Assembly (NCBI GenBank): GCA_031551515.1
Contig: JAVBNL010000041.1
Span: 21,454-85,453, forward strand
Reading direction: 5' to 3'
Length of the DNA stretch: 64,000 nt
Origin: FLUQ01 sp031551515
GTDB taxonomy: Bacteria > Desulfobacterota > Desulfovibrionia > Desulfovibrionales > Desulfovibrionaceae
The notes below the pieces were generated by a model. That model was not told the origin of the DNA. It did not search any database and was given only the letters and a program-made list of their open reading frames with translations. Shown here one piece after another: positions 15,724 to 24,673 of this stretch (the stretch's first letter is position 1; every line of letters starts with the position of its first letter). The position numbers were made by a program, and so were the translations under genes.

Positions 15724-17598
15724 ATGGCATCCATTCTTTTCGTCACCGCGGATAAAGAGCGTTTTGAACTGGCGCGCGAAACCTTTGCCGCCGACTACCC
15801 TGATGTCGCCCTGATGTTCAGCCCGCCGGAAGGCGACGGCAGCGACATCGCCGCCGCCGTGGCCGCCCACGGCGCCGAGGTGGTCATATCGCGCGGCGTC
15901 ACCTACACGCGCGTAAAAAATATGGGCTTGCCCGTGGCCGTGCTTGAAGCGCCCGTCACTGCGCTGGACAATTTGCACGCACTCAAGCAGGCCAGGGCCA
16001 TAGGCCGCCGCATAGCCGCCGTGGGTTCACCCAGCTTATTTACCGGCGCGGAAGAGCTGGCGCAGCTGATGAGCGTCGACCTTTCCATTCACCCGCTGAT
16101 CGAGGGCGTGCCCGCAAGATCGCTGGTGGAAGAAGCCGTTCGCGACGGCGCGGAAGTCATTATCAGCGGCTTTCTGGGGGCCAACATCGCGCGGGATATC
16201 GGCTTGCCCAGCGTCATCATCGACAACCGGTCCAGCAGCCTTATCCGCGCGGCCGAAGACGCGGCGGGCATCGTCGCGGCCGTGCGCAGCGAACGCAGCC
16301 GCAGCGGCATTTTCCGCGCGCTGCTCGACAATTCCAACGACGGCATCATCGCGACGGATAACGAAGGCCGGGTCATCGTCTGCAACCCCGTGGCCGAGCG
16401 CATCTCCGGCGTAACCGGGGCCGTCGGGGAGCATTGCGACGAGCGCTTCGCGGAACTGGGCCTGACGGAAACCATGCGCACCGGCCGCGAAGAGCTGGGG
16501 GCGATTCTGCGCCTGCCCGGGCCCGTTGGAGCAGGCGTGGACGTGGTCTGCAACAAGGTGCCGGTAATGGCGCGCGGCAAAGCCGTGGCGGTTGTCGCGA
16601 CCTTTCAGGATGTGGGGCGCATTCAGCAGATCGAAGCCAAGGTGCGCAGCCGCATTTATGAAACCGGACATGCGGCCAACGCCACCTTTGACGGCATGCA
16701 GGCGACCAGCACCACCCTTTTGCGCACCATCACCAAGGCCAAAGAGTTTGCCCTGACCGATTCCTCCGTGCTGCTGCTGGGTGAAACCGGCACCGGCAAA
16801 GAACTTTTCGCCCAGAGCATGCACAACTACAGCAGCCGCAAGAAAGGGCCCTTTGTGGCCATCAACTGCGCGGCGCTGCCGGGACAACTGCTGGAAAGCG
16901 AGCTCTTCGGCTATGCCGGGGGCGCTTTTACCGGCGCCAACCCCAAAGGCAAGCCCGGCATGTTCGAACTGGCGCACGGCGGCACTCTGCTGCTGGACGA
17001 AATAGCCGAAATGGACATGCTGATTCAGGGCAAACTCCTGCGCGTGCTCGAAGAGCGCAAAATCATCCGCCTGGGCAGCGACAGGGTGCTGCCCGTGGAT
17101 GTGCGCCTGATAACCGCGACCAACAAGAACCTGCATGAGCTTGTGCTGCAAAACGCTTTCCGCGCCGACCTGTATTATCGCCTCAACGTGCTGCGCCTGC
17201 GGCTGCCGCCGCTGCGGGAACGGCCGGAAGACATCGCCCCGCTGGCGGCTTTTTTCCTGCGTTCTTTTGCCGCCAAAGGCCAGGGCAAAAGCGCGCTTCA
17301 CCTCAGCCAGGAAGCGGGCGCGGCTCTGCAGCACCACCATTGGCCCGGCAACGCGCGCGAGCTGCGCAACCTGATGGAACGCATAGCCGCGCTGCACAAG
17401 CAAGGCCGCATTGATGCGGACACCATCGACGCCCACCTGGCCGAAGAGGCGGCCACGTCCTGCGGGCAGGCCGACAACACGGAGATGCAAGAAATCTACA
17501 ACGCCCTGGCCGAGTGCGGCGGCAATTACACCAAAACGGCGAAATTACTGGGCGTCAGCCGCATAACCCTGTGGCGCAAGCTGCGGCGAAAAAACTGA
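15724..17598 (+). CDS. PrpR-type sigma-54 activator of the downstream catabolic operon
   Basis: A 624-residue activator. Residues ~1-190 form a PrpR_N-type sensor domain, ~200-320 a PAS-like domain (DNSNDGIIATDNEGRVIVCNP), then a sigma-54 AAA+ domain with Walker A GETGTGKE at 353-360 and the GAFTGA loop, and a C-terminal Fis-like helix-turn-helix (NYTKTAKLLGVSRITLWRKL). PrpR-type proteins sense a small organic acid or its CoA/methylcitrate-type derivative. Directly downstream are a palindrome (17621-17647) and a sigma-54 promoter (17721-17736) in front of the CitE-like operon, so regulation of that operon is the obvious inference. The start follows GGAGGG. Confidence 0.87.
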   Translation: MASILFVTADKERFELARETFAADYPDVALMFSPPEGDGSDIAAAVAAHGAEVVISRGVTYTRVKNMGLPVAVLEAPVTALDNLHALKQARAIGRRIAAVGSPSLFTGAEELAQLMSVDLSIHPLIEGVPARSLVEEAVRDGAEVIISGFLGANIARDIGLPSVIIDNRSSSLIRAAEDAAGIVAAVRSERSRSGIFRALLDNSNDGIIATDNEGRVIVCNPVAERISGVTGAVGEHCDERFAELGLTETMRTGREELGAILRLPGPVGAGVDVVCNKVPVMARGKAVAVVATFQDVGRIQQIEAKVRSRIYETGHAANATFDGMQATSTTLLRTITKAKEFALTDSSVLLLGETGTGKELFAQSMHNYSSRKKGPFVAINCAALPGQLLESELFGYAGGAFTGANPKGKPGMFELAHGGTLLLDEIAEMDMLIQGKLLRVLEERKIIRLGSDRVLPVDVRLITATNKNLHELVLQNAFRADLYYRLNVLRLRLPPLRERPEDIAPLAAFFLRSFAAKGQGKSALHLSQEAGAALQHHHWPGNARELRNLMERIAALHKQGRIDADTIDAHLAEEAATSCGQADNTEMQEIYNALAECGGNYTKTAKLLGVSRITLWRKLRRKN

Positions 17599-17620
17599 CC
17601 GCCCAGCCGCGGCGGCGATT

Positions 17621-17647
17621 GTTACATTATGCATAACGCAATGTAAC
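17621..17647. promoter_or_regulatory. Palindromic upstream activator site
   Basis: GTTACATT (17621-17628) and AATGTAAC (17640-17647) form a perfect inverted repeat, with a second palindrome TTATGCATAA (17627-17636) nested inside. It lies about 75 bp upstream of a sigma-54 promoter, the usual position for an enhancer-binding protein site. Confidence 0.6.
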
Positions 17648-17720
17648 GACTATCGATTTTTCCATCGGCCATTGTTTTAATTTATTCTGTAAATACACGC
17701 TGCTGCCGAATAACATGTTT

Positions 17721-17736
17721 TGGTACGCCCCTTGCT
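17721..17736 (+). promoter_or_regulatory. Sigma-54 promoter for the CitE-like operon
   Basis: TGGTACGCCCCTTGCT matches the -24/-12 consensus (TGGCAC-N5-TTGC) with one change and correct spacing. Transcription would start near 17748, 40 bp before the first gene. Confidence 0.8.
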
Positions 17737-17787
17737 ATTCCATGACGTGAAATTGCTTTTCACGCTTCACGGAAACAAGGAGCCGCC

Positions 17788-18723
17788 ATGCCCGCCAACT
17801 ATCCCCTGGCCCTGGTCCGCCGTTCCCGGCTGATCATGCCCGTCCATCAAAAGAAATTCGTTGAAAAAGCCTACACGCGCAACGCCGACGCCATTGTGCT
17901 GGACCTGGAAGACAGCGTGCCCGACGCCGAAAAGCTGGCCGCCCGCGCTCTGGTCAAAGAGGGCATCGCTCTCGCCGGAAAAGGCGGCAGCGACGTCATC
18001 GTGCGGGTCAACCACGAGCCGGAACTGCTTGAAGGCGACCTGGAATGCGCCGTGCACCCCGACCTTGACGCCATCTACCTGCCCAAATGCGAAACGGCCG
18101 ACGAAATTCTGGCCGTTGAAAAGACCATCGCCCGCCTTGAGACGATGCGCGGCATCAAACCCGGCCACGTGACCATCAACGCCGTTATCGAAACCCCGCG
18201 CGGCTACCTGAATGCCGAAGCCATCGCGGCCGCTTCGAGCCGCATCGACTCCATCACTTTGGGCAATGAAGATTTCTGCGCGGCCATAAGCCTGACCGGC
18301 GGCCTTGAAACGCAGACGGGCATGCTGTCTTTGCGCATGCACCTTCTGGTGGTGGCCCGTGCGTACAACAAAATCCCCCTGGGTCTTATCGGCACCATGA
18401 CCGCTTTTACCGACGAGGGCGGTTTTGAAACCCTGGCCCGGCTCAGCGCCATGCACGGCTTTTTGGGTTCAAGCTGCATTCACCCCGGCAACGTGGAAAT
18501 TTTGAACGCCGCCTTTTCGCCCGCCCCTGAGGCCATCATCAAGGCCAAAGAACTGGTCGCCGCCCTTGACGCGGCCTATGCCGAAGGCAAAGCCGCCATC
18601 ACCCTGGGCGGCAAAATGGTGGATATCGCCCACTACAAGAAGGCCAAAGCCCTTATCGCCAGAGCCGACCTGATCGAAGCGCACGAAACCCGTAAACGCA
18701 AAGCGCGTGAAGCGGCGAAATAA
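17788..18723 (+). CDS. CitE-like HpcH/HpaI-family CoA lyase
   Basis: A 311-residue beta/alpha-barrel lyase of the CitE family, which cleaves malyl-, citramalyl- or citryl-CoA type thioesters to an acyl-CoA and an oxoacid. The Mg-binding and catalytic segments LDLEDSVP (38-45) and NAVIETPRG are present, with SITLGNEDFCAAI and SSCIHPGNVEIL near the end. It is first in a sigma-54-driven operon with a class III CoA-transferase, an HD hydrolase, an SLC13 permease and an amidohydrolase. An organic acid taken up by the permease could be activated by the transferase and cleaved here; the substrate is not evident. The start has a strong AAGGAG. Confidence 0.82.
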   Translation: MPANYPLALVRRSRLIMPVHQKKFVEKAYTRNADAIVLDLEDSVPDAEKLAARALVKEGIALAGKGGSDVIVRVNHEPELLEGDLECAVHPDLDAIYLPKCETADEILAVEKTIARLETMRGIKPGHVTINAVIETPRGYLNAEAIAAASSRIDSITLGNEDFCAAISLTGGLETQTGMLSLRMHLLVVARAYNKIPLGLIGTMTAFTDEGGFETLARLSAMHGFLGSSCIHPGNVEILNAAFSPAPEAIIKAKELVAALDAAYAEGKAAITLGGKMVDIAHYKKAKALIARADLIEAHETRKRKAREAAK

Positions 18724-18732
18724 GGAAGGACC

Positions 18733-19941
18733 ATGAGCCAAGCAAACAATCTGCCCCTGCGCGACATCACGGTCATCGACGCGGCCACCATGCTGGCCGC
18801 GCCCTGGTCCGGCGCATTTCTTGCGGAATACGGGGCAACGGTCATCAAGGTGGAACACCCTGAAAAGGGCGATACCGCCCGCAGCTACGGCAAGCAGAAA
18901 AACGGCGTGCCGCTGCTCTGGAAAAGCATTTCGCGCAACAAGCGCTGCATCACCCTGAACCTGGGCAGGCCGGAAGGGCAGGAGCTGTTCAAAGAACTGG
19001 TCAAAAAAGCCGACGTGGTCATTGAAAACTACCGCCCCGGCACGCTTGAAAAATGGAACATCGGCTGGGATGCTCTTTCGCAGATCAACCCGTCCCTGGT
19101 CATGCTGCGCGTCACCGGTTTCGGCCAGACGGGCCCCTATGCCAAACGCGGCGGCTTCGGCACCGTGGCGGAAGCCATGAGCGGGTTCGCCTCCATCAAC
19201 GGCGAACGCGGCGGCCCCCCCACCTTGCCGGGCATGGCGCTGGCCGACGGGGTCTGCGGCATTCAGGGGGCTTTCGCCGTCATGGTGGCCCTGCATGAAA
19301 GAAACCTGAACCCCGAGCGGCGCGGCCAGTATATCGACCTTTCGCTGTATGAACCGCTGATGCGCCTGGTTGAGCCGCATTTTCTGTCCTATGACCAGCT
19401 CGGCACCATTGCCGGGCGCGTGGGCAACGGCAGCCTTTCGGTCGCGCCGCGCAACGCGTACCAGACCAAAGACGGCACCTGGGTGGCCCTTTCGGGCGCG
19501 GCCCAGCCCATTGCCACCAATTTGTTCAAAGCCATCGGCAGGCCCGAGTTGATCGAGGACCCGCGCTTTTGCGACAACGCTTCACGCGTCAAGAACGCCA
19601 AAGAGCTGGACGAAATCATCGGCGCCTGGATGAAAGAGCGCACTCACGAAGAAGTGGAACGCATCATCAGTGAAGGCGGCGCAGTTGTCGGGCCCATGTA
19701 CGACATGAGCCAGCTTATGAAAGACCCGCACTATATCGCCCGCGAATCGTTCGTTTCCCTGCCCGATGAAGAGCTGGGTTCCATACACCTGCCAAACGTG
19801 TCGGCGAAACTGTCGCGCACGCCCGGCAAGGTTGAACATACTGGCGCGATAAAAGGCAAACACAACAAAGATATTTTCTGCGGCATGCTGAACCTGCCGG
19901 AAAGCCGGCTTGAAGAACTGCATGCGGCCGGGATCATCTAG
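18733..19941 (+). CDS. CaiB/BaiF family (class III) CoA-transferase
   Basis: A 402-residue class III CoA-transferase. Family features include the N-terminal VIDAATMLAAPWSGAFLAEYGATVIKVE, RNKRCITLNL, VVIENYRPG and RVTGFGQTGPYA, and MALADGVCG, which carries the catalytic Asp that forms the acyl anhydride. It moves CoA between a donor thioester and a carboxylic acid. It begins 9 bases after the lyase stop with AAGGAAGG as ribosome site, so it belongs to the same operon and probably supplies the CoA ester for the lyase. Confidence 0.88.
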   Translation: MSQANNLPLRDITVIDAATMLAAPWSGAFLAEYGATVIKVEHPEKGDTARSYGKQKNGVPLLWKSISRNKRCITLNLGRPEGQELFKELVKKADVVIENYRPGTLEKWNIGWDALSQINPSLVMLRVTGFGQTGPYAKRGGFGTVAEAMSGFASINGERGGPPTLPGMALADGVCGIQGAFAVMVALHERNLNPERRGQYIDLSLYEPLMRLVEPHFLSYDQLGTIAGRVGNGSLSVAPRNAYQTKDGTWVALSGAAQPIATNLFKAIGRPELIEDPRFCDNASRVKNAKELDEIIGAWMKERTHEEVERIISEGGAVVGPMYDMSQLMKDPHYIARESFVSLPDEELGSIHLPNVSAKLSRTPGKVEHTGAIKGKHNKDIFCGMLNLPESRLEELHAAGII

Positions 19942-19959
19942 CCCGGAAAGGAGAGGCGC

Positions 19960-20520
19960 ATGGCAACGCTCATCGATGTTTTTCCCGAGATCCAATGGAT
20001 AAAGGACGCGGCCCTGCGCGCCAAGGTTGAAGCCACCATGCTGGACGGCATGGCACAGGGCGGCTGGACGCCGGCCGACATGGACAAGTACGCCTTCAGC
20101 GTCAACGTCAATGACGTCACCTTCCGCACGCACGTGCGCACCATCACCCGCATGGTCAACATGATTTATGAGGAATATTCCGGCCAGTACGCGGGCAAAT
20201 ACAGGCTGAACTACGACCACCTCATCGCCGGGGCCATTTTGCACGACGTGGGCAAGTTCATCGAACTGGGCAAAGGCGAGAATACCGGCGCGCCCATCAC
20301 CCCCGTGGTGTACACCGAAAAGCACAAATACCTGGGGCACCCCTTCATCGGCGCGGCCCTGGCGCTCAAAAACGGCCTGCCTTACGAAATCGCCCATATT
20401 ATCGGCTATCACTCCAAGGAAGGGGAGCTGTTCCCCAAAAGCCCCGAGGCTTTGCTCATGACCCTGGTGGACCATGTCAACTTCTACCCCCTGCGCGCGC
20501 AGGCGGCGTTCCAGGCCTAG
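19960..20520 (+). CDS. HD-domain hydrolase
   Basis: A 186-residue single-domain HD protein. Metal-ligand residues appear in order: THVRTIT, ILHDVGKF (the HD pair), a histidine in GHPFIG, YHSKEGE and a final Asp in LVDHVNF. HD proteins hydrolyse phosphate esters or nucleotides, but some are lyases. Its role inside an organic-acid operon is unclear. It starts with GGAAAGGAG and follows the CoA-transferase by 18 bases, so it is cotranscribed. The length suits a small-molecule enzyme rather than a c-di-GMP phosphodiesterase, and no GYP motif is present. Confidence 0.8.
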   Translation: MATLIDVFPEIQWIKDAALRAKVEATMLDGMAQGGWTPADMDKYAFSVNVNDVTFRTHVRTITRMVNMIYEEYSGQYAGKYRLNYDHLIAGAILHDVGKFIELGKGENTGAPITPVVYTEKHKYLGHPFIGAALALKNGLPYEIAHIIGYHSKEGELFPKSPEALLMTLVDHVNFYPLRAQAAFQA

Positions 20521-20577
20521 GCCTGACGGCCGCTTCCCGTTCGCCAACCGTTTTATTATATTTAGGAGCGTGACATT

Positions 20578-21966
20578 ATGTGGAAATACGGCATCGTCGG
20601 CGCGCTGTTCGCCCTGGTCAAACTGTATCCCGTCCCCGCCGGGCTGACCCCGGAAGCCTGGAACCTTTTCGCCATCTATCTCGCCGTCATCGCGGGCATC
20701 ATTCTGCGGCCGCAGTCCGAACCGGTGGTCATGATCGTGCTTATCGGCGCCGCCTCGTTCTTCGTGCCCATCGGCACGCTGCTCAGCGGCTTTTCCAACG
20801 GCACGGCCTGGCTTGTGTTTTCCGCCTTTCTGATCTGCCAGGCTTTTGTCGAAACGGGCCTTGGCCGCCGCATCGCCTATTACCTGATCGGCAGTTTCGG
20901 CCACAGCGCGCTGGGGCTAAGCTACGGCGCGGTTCTGACCGACCTGATCATCAGCCCGGCCACCCCTTCGAACACCGCCCGCACCGGCGGCATCGTCTAT
21001 CCCATCTTCCGCAGCATCTGTGAAACCCTGGGCTCCACGCCCGACGGCAACCCCAGGATGCTGGGCGCCTATTTCACCGTGCTCATGTATCAGATCAGCC
21101 TGATCACCGGCTCCATGTTCATCACCGCCTGCGCGCCCAACGTGCTGACGCTGACCTACGTCAAAAGCGTGGCCCAGGTCGACATTTCGTGGATGACCTG
21201 GATGTGGGCGGCCCTTGTGCCCGGCGGCCTGGCGCTTTTGCTGACCCCGCTGCTGCTCTATGTCGTCTATCCCCCGCAACTGAAAAAGATCGACAACGCC
21301 AAAGAAATATCGCGCAAAGGCCTTGAAGAATGCGGCCCCATGACCGCCAAGGAAAAAATCCTGGTGGCCCTCTTCATTCTGGCCATTCTGGGCTGGGTCA
21401 CCGGCAGCTACACCAAGATCAACACCACCGCCGTGGCCCTGCTCTTTCTGGGCGGCTGCCTGGTCTGCAAGCTGTTCACCTGGGACAGCGTTGCCGCAAA
21501 CAAGAGCGCCTGGAGCACCCTGATCTGGTACGCGGGCATCATCGGCATATCCGGCGCGCTGACCAAAAGCGGCTTTTTCCTCTGGATGGGCAAGACCATT
21601 CAAGCCAACATGGATATGACCGGCTTCAACCCCTATCTGGTGCTGTTCGTCATCCTGTTCCTGAACATCGCGTTGCGCTATCTTTTCGCCTCCATGGCCG
21701 CATACGTCGTGGCCATCGTGCCTATCTTGCTGATGCTGGGGCTGGCGGCCAACGCGCCCGTAATGCCGCTGTGCTTCATCATCTGCTTCTCCAGCGTGCC
21801 CGGCGGCATGGTCACCCAATACGGCGGGGCGCTGGGGCCGGTGCTCTTCGGCACGGGCTATGTGGATCAGGCCTCGTGGTGGAAGTGCGGCGCTCTCGGC
21901 GCCATTTTGAACATGATCCTGTATATGACCGCCGGGCTGATGGCCTGGAAAGTCATGGGGTTCTAA
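20578..21966 (+). CDS. SLC13/DASS-family anion (dicarboxylate) transporter
   Basis: A 462-residue permease with about 11-12 membrane segments. The two family hairpin motifs are visible as SPATPSNTARTGG and, in the second half, GGMVTQYGGALGP. Members such as CitT import di- or tricarboxylates by sodium symport or exchange. It is the fourth gene of the CitE-like operon and presumably imports the operon's substrate. It is clearly paralogous to the permease at 29336-30736, which is likewise paired with a PrpR-type activator. The start is preceded by TAGGAG. Confidence 0.87.
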   Translation: MWKYGIVGALFALVKLYPVPAGLTPEAWNLFAIYLAVIAGIILRPQSEPVVMIVLIGAASFFVPIGTLLSGFSNGTAWLVFSAFLICQAFVETGLGRRIAYYLIGSFGHSALGLSYGAVLTDLIISPATPSNTARTGGIVYPIFRSICETLGSTPDGNPRMLGAYFTVLMYQISLITGSMFITACAPNVLTLTYVKSVAQVDISWMTWMWAALVPGGLALLLTPLLLYVVYPPQLKKIDNAKEISRKGLEECGPMTAKEKILVALFILAILGWVTGSYTKINTTAVALLFLGGCLVCKLFTWDSVAANKSAWSTLIWYAGIIGISGALTKSGFFLWMGKTIQANMDMTGFNPYLVLFVILFLNIALRYLFASMAAYVVAIVPILLMLGLAANAPVMPLCFIICFSSVPGGMVTQYGGALGPVLFGTGYVDQASWWKCGALGAILNMILYMTAGLMAWKVMGF

Positions 21967-21967
21967 C

Positions 21968-23107
21968 ATGAACGACCTGCTTATCATCAACGGCACGGCC
22001 GTTGACCCCGCAAGCGGATTTGAAGGCCCGGCGGACGTCGCCGTGAAAGACGGCCGCATCGCGGCGGTGGGCAAAAACCTGCCGCGCGAGGCCGCGCAAG
22101 TTATCGACGCCGCGGGTCTTATCATCACGCCTGGCCTTATCGACTATCACACCCACGTCTTTTACGCGGGAACAGACCTTGGGGTCGCGCCGGACGTCTC
22201 GTATCTCTCCACCGGCGTGACCACGGCCGTGGACGCTGGCAGCGCCGGCAGCGCCAACTTCCACCTGTTCCGCGAGCTGTTCATGGCCCGCGGCATGGTC
22301 ACGGTCAAAGCCTACGTCAACCTTTCCCCGGCGGGCCTTGCCACCAACAAGCACCATGAAGATCTGCACGTGGCTTATTTCGACGTGCCGAAAATCAAAC
22401 GGCTGTTCGCGCCGCTGGATTCGCCTTTCAAGCCGCACGGCCTGAAGGTGCGCATCAGCAAAGAAATCGTCGGCGACGAGGGGCTGGCCTCTTTACGCCG
22501 CGCCGTTGAGCTGGCGAATGAACTGAAAGTGCCCGTGGCCGTGCACGTCACCAACCCGGCCGAAAGCATGGATGCCGTGGCGGAGGTTTTGCGGCCCGGC
22601 GACGTGCTGGCTCACATGTACCACGGCAAGGGCGAGACCATTCTGGGGGCGGACGGCAAAATTCGCCCCTCCATCCTGGCCGCCAGAAAACGCGGCGTCA
22701 TCTTTGACGCGGCCAACGGCAGCAACCACTGGAGTTTCGCCGTGGCCGAAGCCGCATTGCGGCAAGGGTTCGGACCGGACATCATCAGCACGGACTGGAC
22801 CCGCAAAACCCTGTTCAAAGGGCCGGTTTTCAGCCTGCCCTATACCCTGGCCAAATACCTGCACCTCGGCTGCCCGCTGCTGGAGGTCATCCGCGCCGCA
22901 ACCGTCACCCCGGCCGCACACCTGGGCCTTGCAAACACGACGGCCGCGCTGAAACCCGGCTATGCGGCGGATATCGCCGTGTTCGCCAAGGAAAACCGCC
23001 TGGTGACCTTTACGGATACCGCCGGGCAAACCCGTCAGGGCGGTACTATGCTGACCTGCAAAGCCACAATTAAAAACGGCGATCTGGTGTATTCGCAGCT
23101 TTGCTGA
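21968..23107 (+). CDS. Amidohydrolase-superfamily metallohydrolase (Atu3266/EF_0837-like)
   Basis: A 379-residue amidohydrolase with the binuclear site residues of the superfamily: HTH in DYHTHVF, a carboxylatable lysine in LKVRISKEIVG, single histidines in VAVHVT and LAHMYHGK, and the catalytic Asp in ISTDW. The C-terminal region has the usual composite beta-sandwich (ALKPGYAADIAVF). The closest described group is the deacetylase/dihydroorotase-like Atu3266 type that acts on N-acyl or ester substrates. It starts one base after the transporter stop and ends the operon, suggesting that the imported compound carries an amide, ester or lactam bond. Confidence 0.82.
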   Translation: MNDLLIINGTAVDPASGFEGPADVAVKDGRIAAVGKNLPREAAQVIDAAGLIITPGLIDYHTHVFYAGTDLGVAPDVSYLSTGVTTAVDAGSAGSANFHLFRELFMARGMVTVKAYVNLSPAGLATNKHHEDLHVAYFDVPKIKRLFAPLDSPFKPHGLKVRISKEIVGDEGLASLRRAVELANELKVPVAVHVTNPAESMDAVAEVLRPGDVLAHMYHGKGETILGADGKIRPSILAARKRGVIFDAANGSNHWSFAVAEAALRQGFGPDIISTDWTRKTLFKGPVFSLPYTLAKYLHLGCPLLEVIRAATVTPAAHLGLANTTAALKPGYAADIAVFAKENRLVTFTDTAGQTRQGGTMLTCKATIKNGDLVYSQLC

Positions 23108-23278
23108 GAACCGGGGAGCCTCCGCCTCCCCAAACCCCACCGCCAAGGGCCGCGGCCCTTGGAACCCCTATAGGCGAAGGCCGTTTTCCGGGTGGAAAAC
23201 GGCCTTCGCCTTATTGCGGGGTCAAGGGGGGTCACCTCCCTTGCAGGGGGCCTGGGGGACAGCGTCCCCCAGGTAGCT
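23107..23278. repeat. Nested-hairpin convergent terminator, copy 1
   Basis: The central stem of 17 bp (23173-23189 with 23194-23210) carries an internal T-run. It is flanked by smaller GC-rich hairpins (GGGGAGCCTCCGCCTCCCC-like on the left, GGGGACAGCGTCCCC on the right). It fills the gap between the amidohydrolase and the PfpI-like gene, which face each other. Copies with the same plan lie at 32507-32671 and 40304-40517. Confidence 0.7.
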
Positions 23279-23803
23279 CTATTTCTGCAAATGCGCGATA
23301 ACCGCGCGCAGGAAATCGGGCAGATCGGCCGGGGTGCGGCTGGAGATGAGATTGCCGTCCTGCACCACGGCGGCGTCTTGCCACAGCGCGCCCGCATTGA
23401 CCATGTCGTCTTTGATGGAGCTGTAGCTGGTGGCTTTCTTGCCTCTGACGATACCGGCGGAAATAGCCGCCCAGCCCGCATGGCAAATGAACGCCACCAT
23501 TTTGCCCTGGTCGTGCAGGGTGTTGATCAGCTTCAGACAATCCGGCGAGCGGCGCATGAAATCGGGCGCGAACCCGCCGGGTATGACCACGCCGTCGAAA
23601 TCATCCGCTTTAACCTGGCTGAAGGCCACATCGGCCTTGGCGGGCACGCCGACTTTACTGTGATAGGTCTTGCCCGCTTCAGTTCCCGCCGTGACCACTT
23701 CCGCCCCGGCTTCTTGCAGGCGGATTTTGGGGTACCAGTATTCGTGCTCGTTATAGATCTCTTCAATCAGTACCACGATTTTCTTGCCTTTCAGCTCGCT
23801 CAT
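23279..23803 (-). CDS. DJ-1/PfpI family protein
   Basis: A 174-residue DJ-1/PfpI-family protein. The nucleophile elbow is AFICHAGW with Cys107-His108; VIPGGFAPD carries the conserved glycines, and Glu in EEIYNEHE is the likely partner acid. Family members act as proteases, glyoxalases or protein deglycases in stress defence; the exact activity cannot be read from the sequence. ATG 23803 with GAGGTG just upstream is preferred over an in-frame TTG at 23815. It is transcribed alone and ends at the convergent repeat. Confidence 0.85.
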   Translation of the reverse strand: MSELKGKKIVVLIEEIYNEHEYWYPKIRLQEAGAEVVTAGTEAGKTYHSKVGVPAKADVAFSQVKADDFDGVVIPGGFAPDFMRRSPDCLKLINTLHDQGKMVAFICHAGWAAISAGIVRGKKATSYSSIKDDMVNAGALWQDAAVVQDGNLISSRTPADLPDFLRAVIAHLQK

Positions 23804-23852
23804 GACGCACCTCAATGGGTTGCGGGTTATGAAAACAAAAACACGCGCCGTT

Positions 23853-24650
23853 CTACCAAAATGTCTTCCAAATCATATTACCGGCTACAAAAAAAACGAA
23901 CAGAGCAAAAATTCGTTTAAGCCGGGGCACGGGCAGGCGGTAAGCGAGCCTCGCGCCTAAGGGGGCCGCGCACATGCTGGCCGCCGCAAGCCCCGGCAGG
24001 GCGGGCAGGTAGACATAGCCCAGAGACCAGGACGGCAGATGCTCCGCCGACCAGCCGTTGCCGATGTATGAGAGCGCGCCGAAAACGGCGATAGGCACGC
24101 CCACGCCAGCCGAAGTGCCTATAGCTTGGCGCATGGGCACATTGCAAAAAGTAAGAAAAGCGATGGCCTGCATACTTCCGCCGATGCCCAAAAAACTGGA
24201 AAGAAGGCCCACCGCACCCCCGACGGCCGCCAACCCCGGAGCCGCAGGCAGTTGGCGGGACGCTTTGGGTTTGATATCCATGAACATCTGGACGCCAACG
24301 TAAAGGAGAAAAAGAGAAAAAACCCCTTGTAAAACCGTGACGGGCATATGCACGGCCACGGCGCCGCCAAGAAAAACACCCGCGATGATGCCCGGCGCGA
24401 ACCGTGCCACAACGCCCCATAACACCGAGCCGCGTTTATGGTGCGCTCTCGCGCTAGATACCGAAGTAAAAATGATGGCGGCCATGGACGTGCCCAGAGC
24501 CAGATAGTGCGTTTGCTCCGTAATGCCGAAAAGAGGCAGGGTGTACAGCAGAGCGGGGACCATGACGATGCCGCCGCCAAGGCCGAGCAGGCCCGACATA
24601 ATGCCCGTCAGACACCCCAGGGCGGCATAGGTCAAAAGGATGGCGACCAT
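23853..24650 (-). CDS. TauE/SafE-family sulfite/organosulfonate exporter
   Basis: A 265-residue permease with about eight membrane segments. The TauE/SafE repeats are seen as LTGIMSGLLGLGGGIVMVPAL near the N-terminus and GLLSSFLGIGGSMQAIA in the second half. The family exports sulfite, sulfoacetate or related anions, which fits a sulfur-metabolising anaerobe. ATG 24650 with GGAGG four bases upstream is favoured over the ATG at 24665, which lacks a ribosome site. It follows mtnA by about 24 bases and could be cotranscribed with it; both concern sulfur compounds. Confidence 0.85.
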   Translation of the reverse strand: MVAILLTYAALGCLTGIMSGLLGLGGGIVMVPALLYTLPLFGITEQTHYLALGTSMAAIIFTSVSSARAHHKRGSVLWGVVARFAPGIIAGVFLGGAVAVHMPVTVLQGVFSLFLLYVGVQMFMDIKPKASRQLPAAPGLAAVGGAVGLLSSFLGIGGSMQAIAFLTFCNVPMRQAIGTSAGVGVPIAVFGALSYIGNGWSAEHLPSWSLGYVYLPALPGLAAASMCAAPLGARLAYRLPVPRLKRIFALFVFFVAGNMIWKTFW

Positions 24651-24673
24651 GACTCCTCCCGCCATTTAGCCGT

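Noticed and set aside
16036..17490. 484-codon open frame on the minus strand
   Set aside because: It lies fully opposite the PrpR-type activator, which has complete domain motifs; the antisense frame is a by-product of high GC and shows no family motif.
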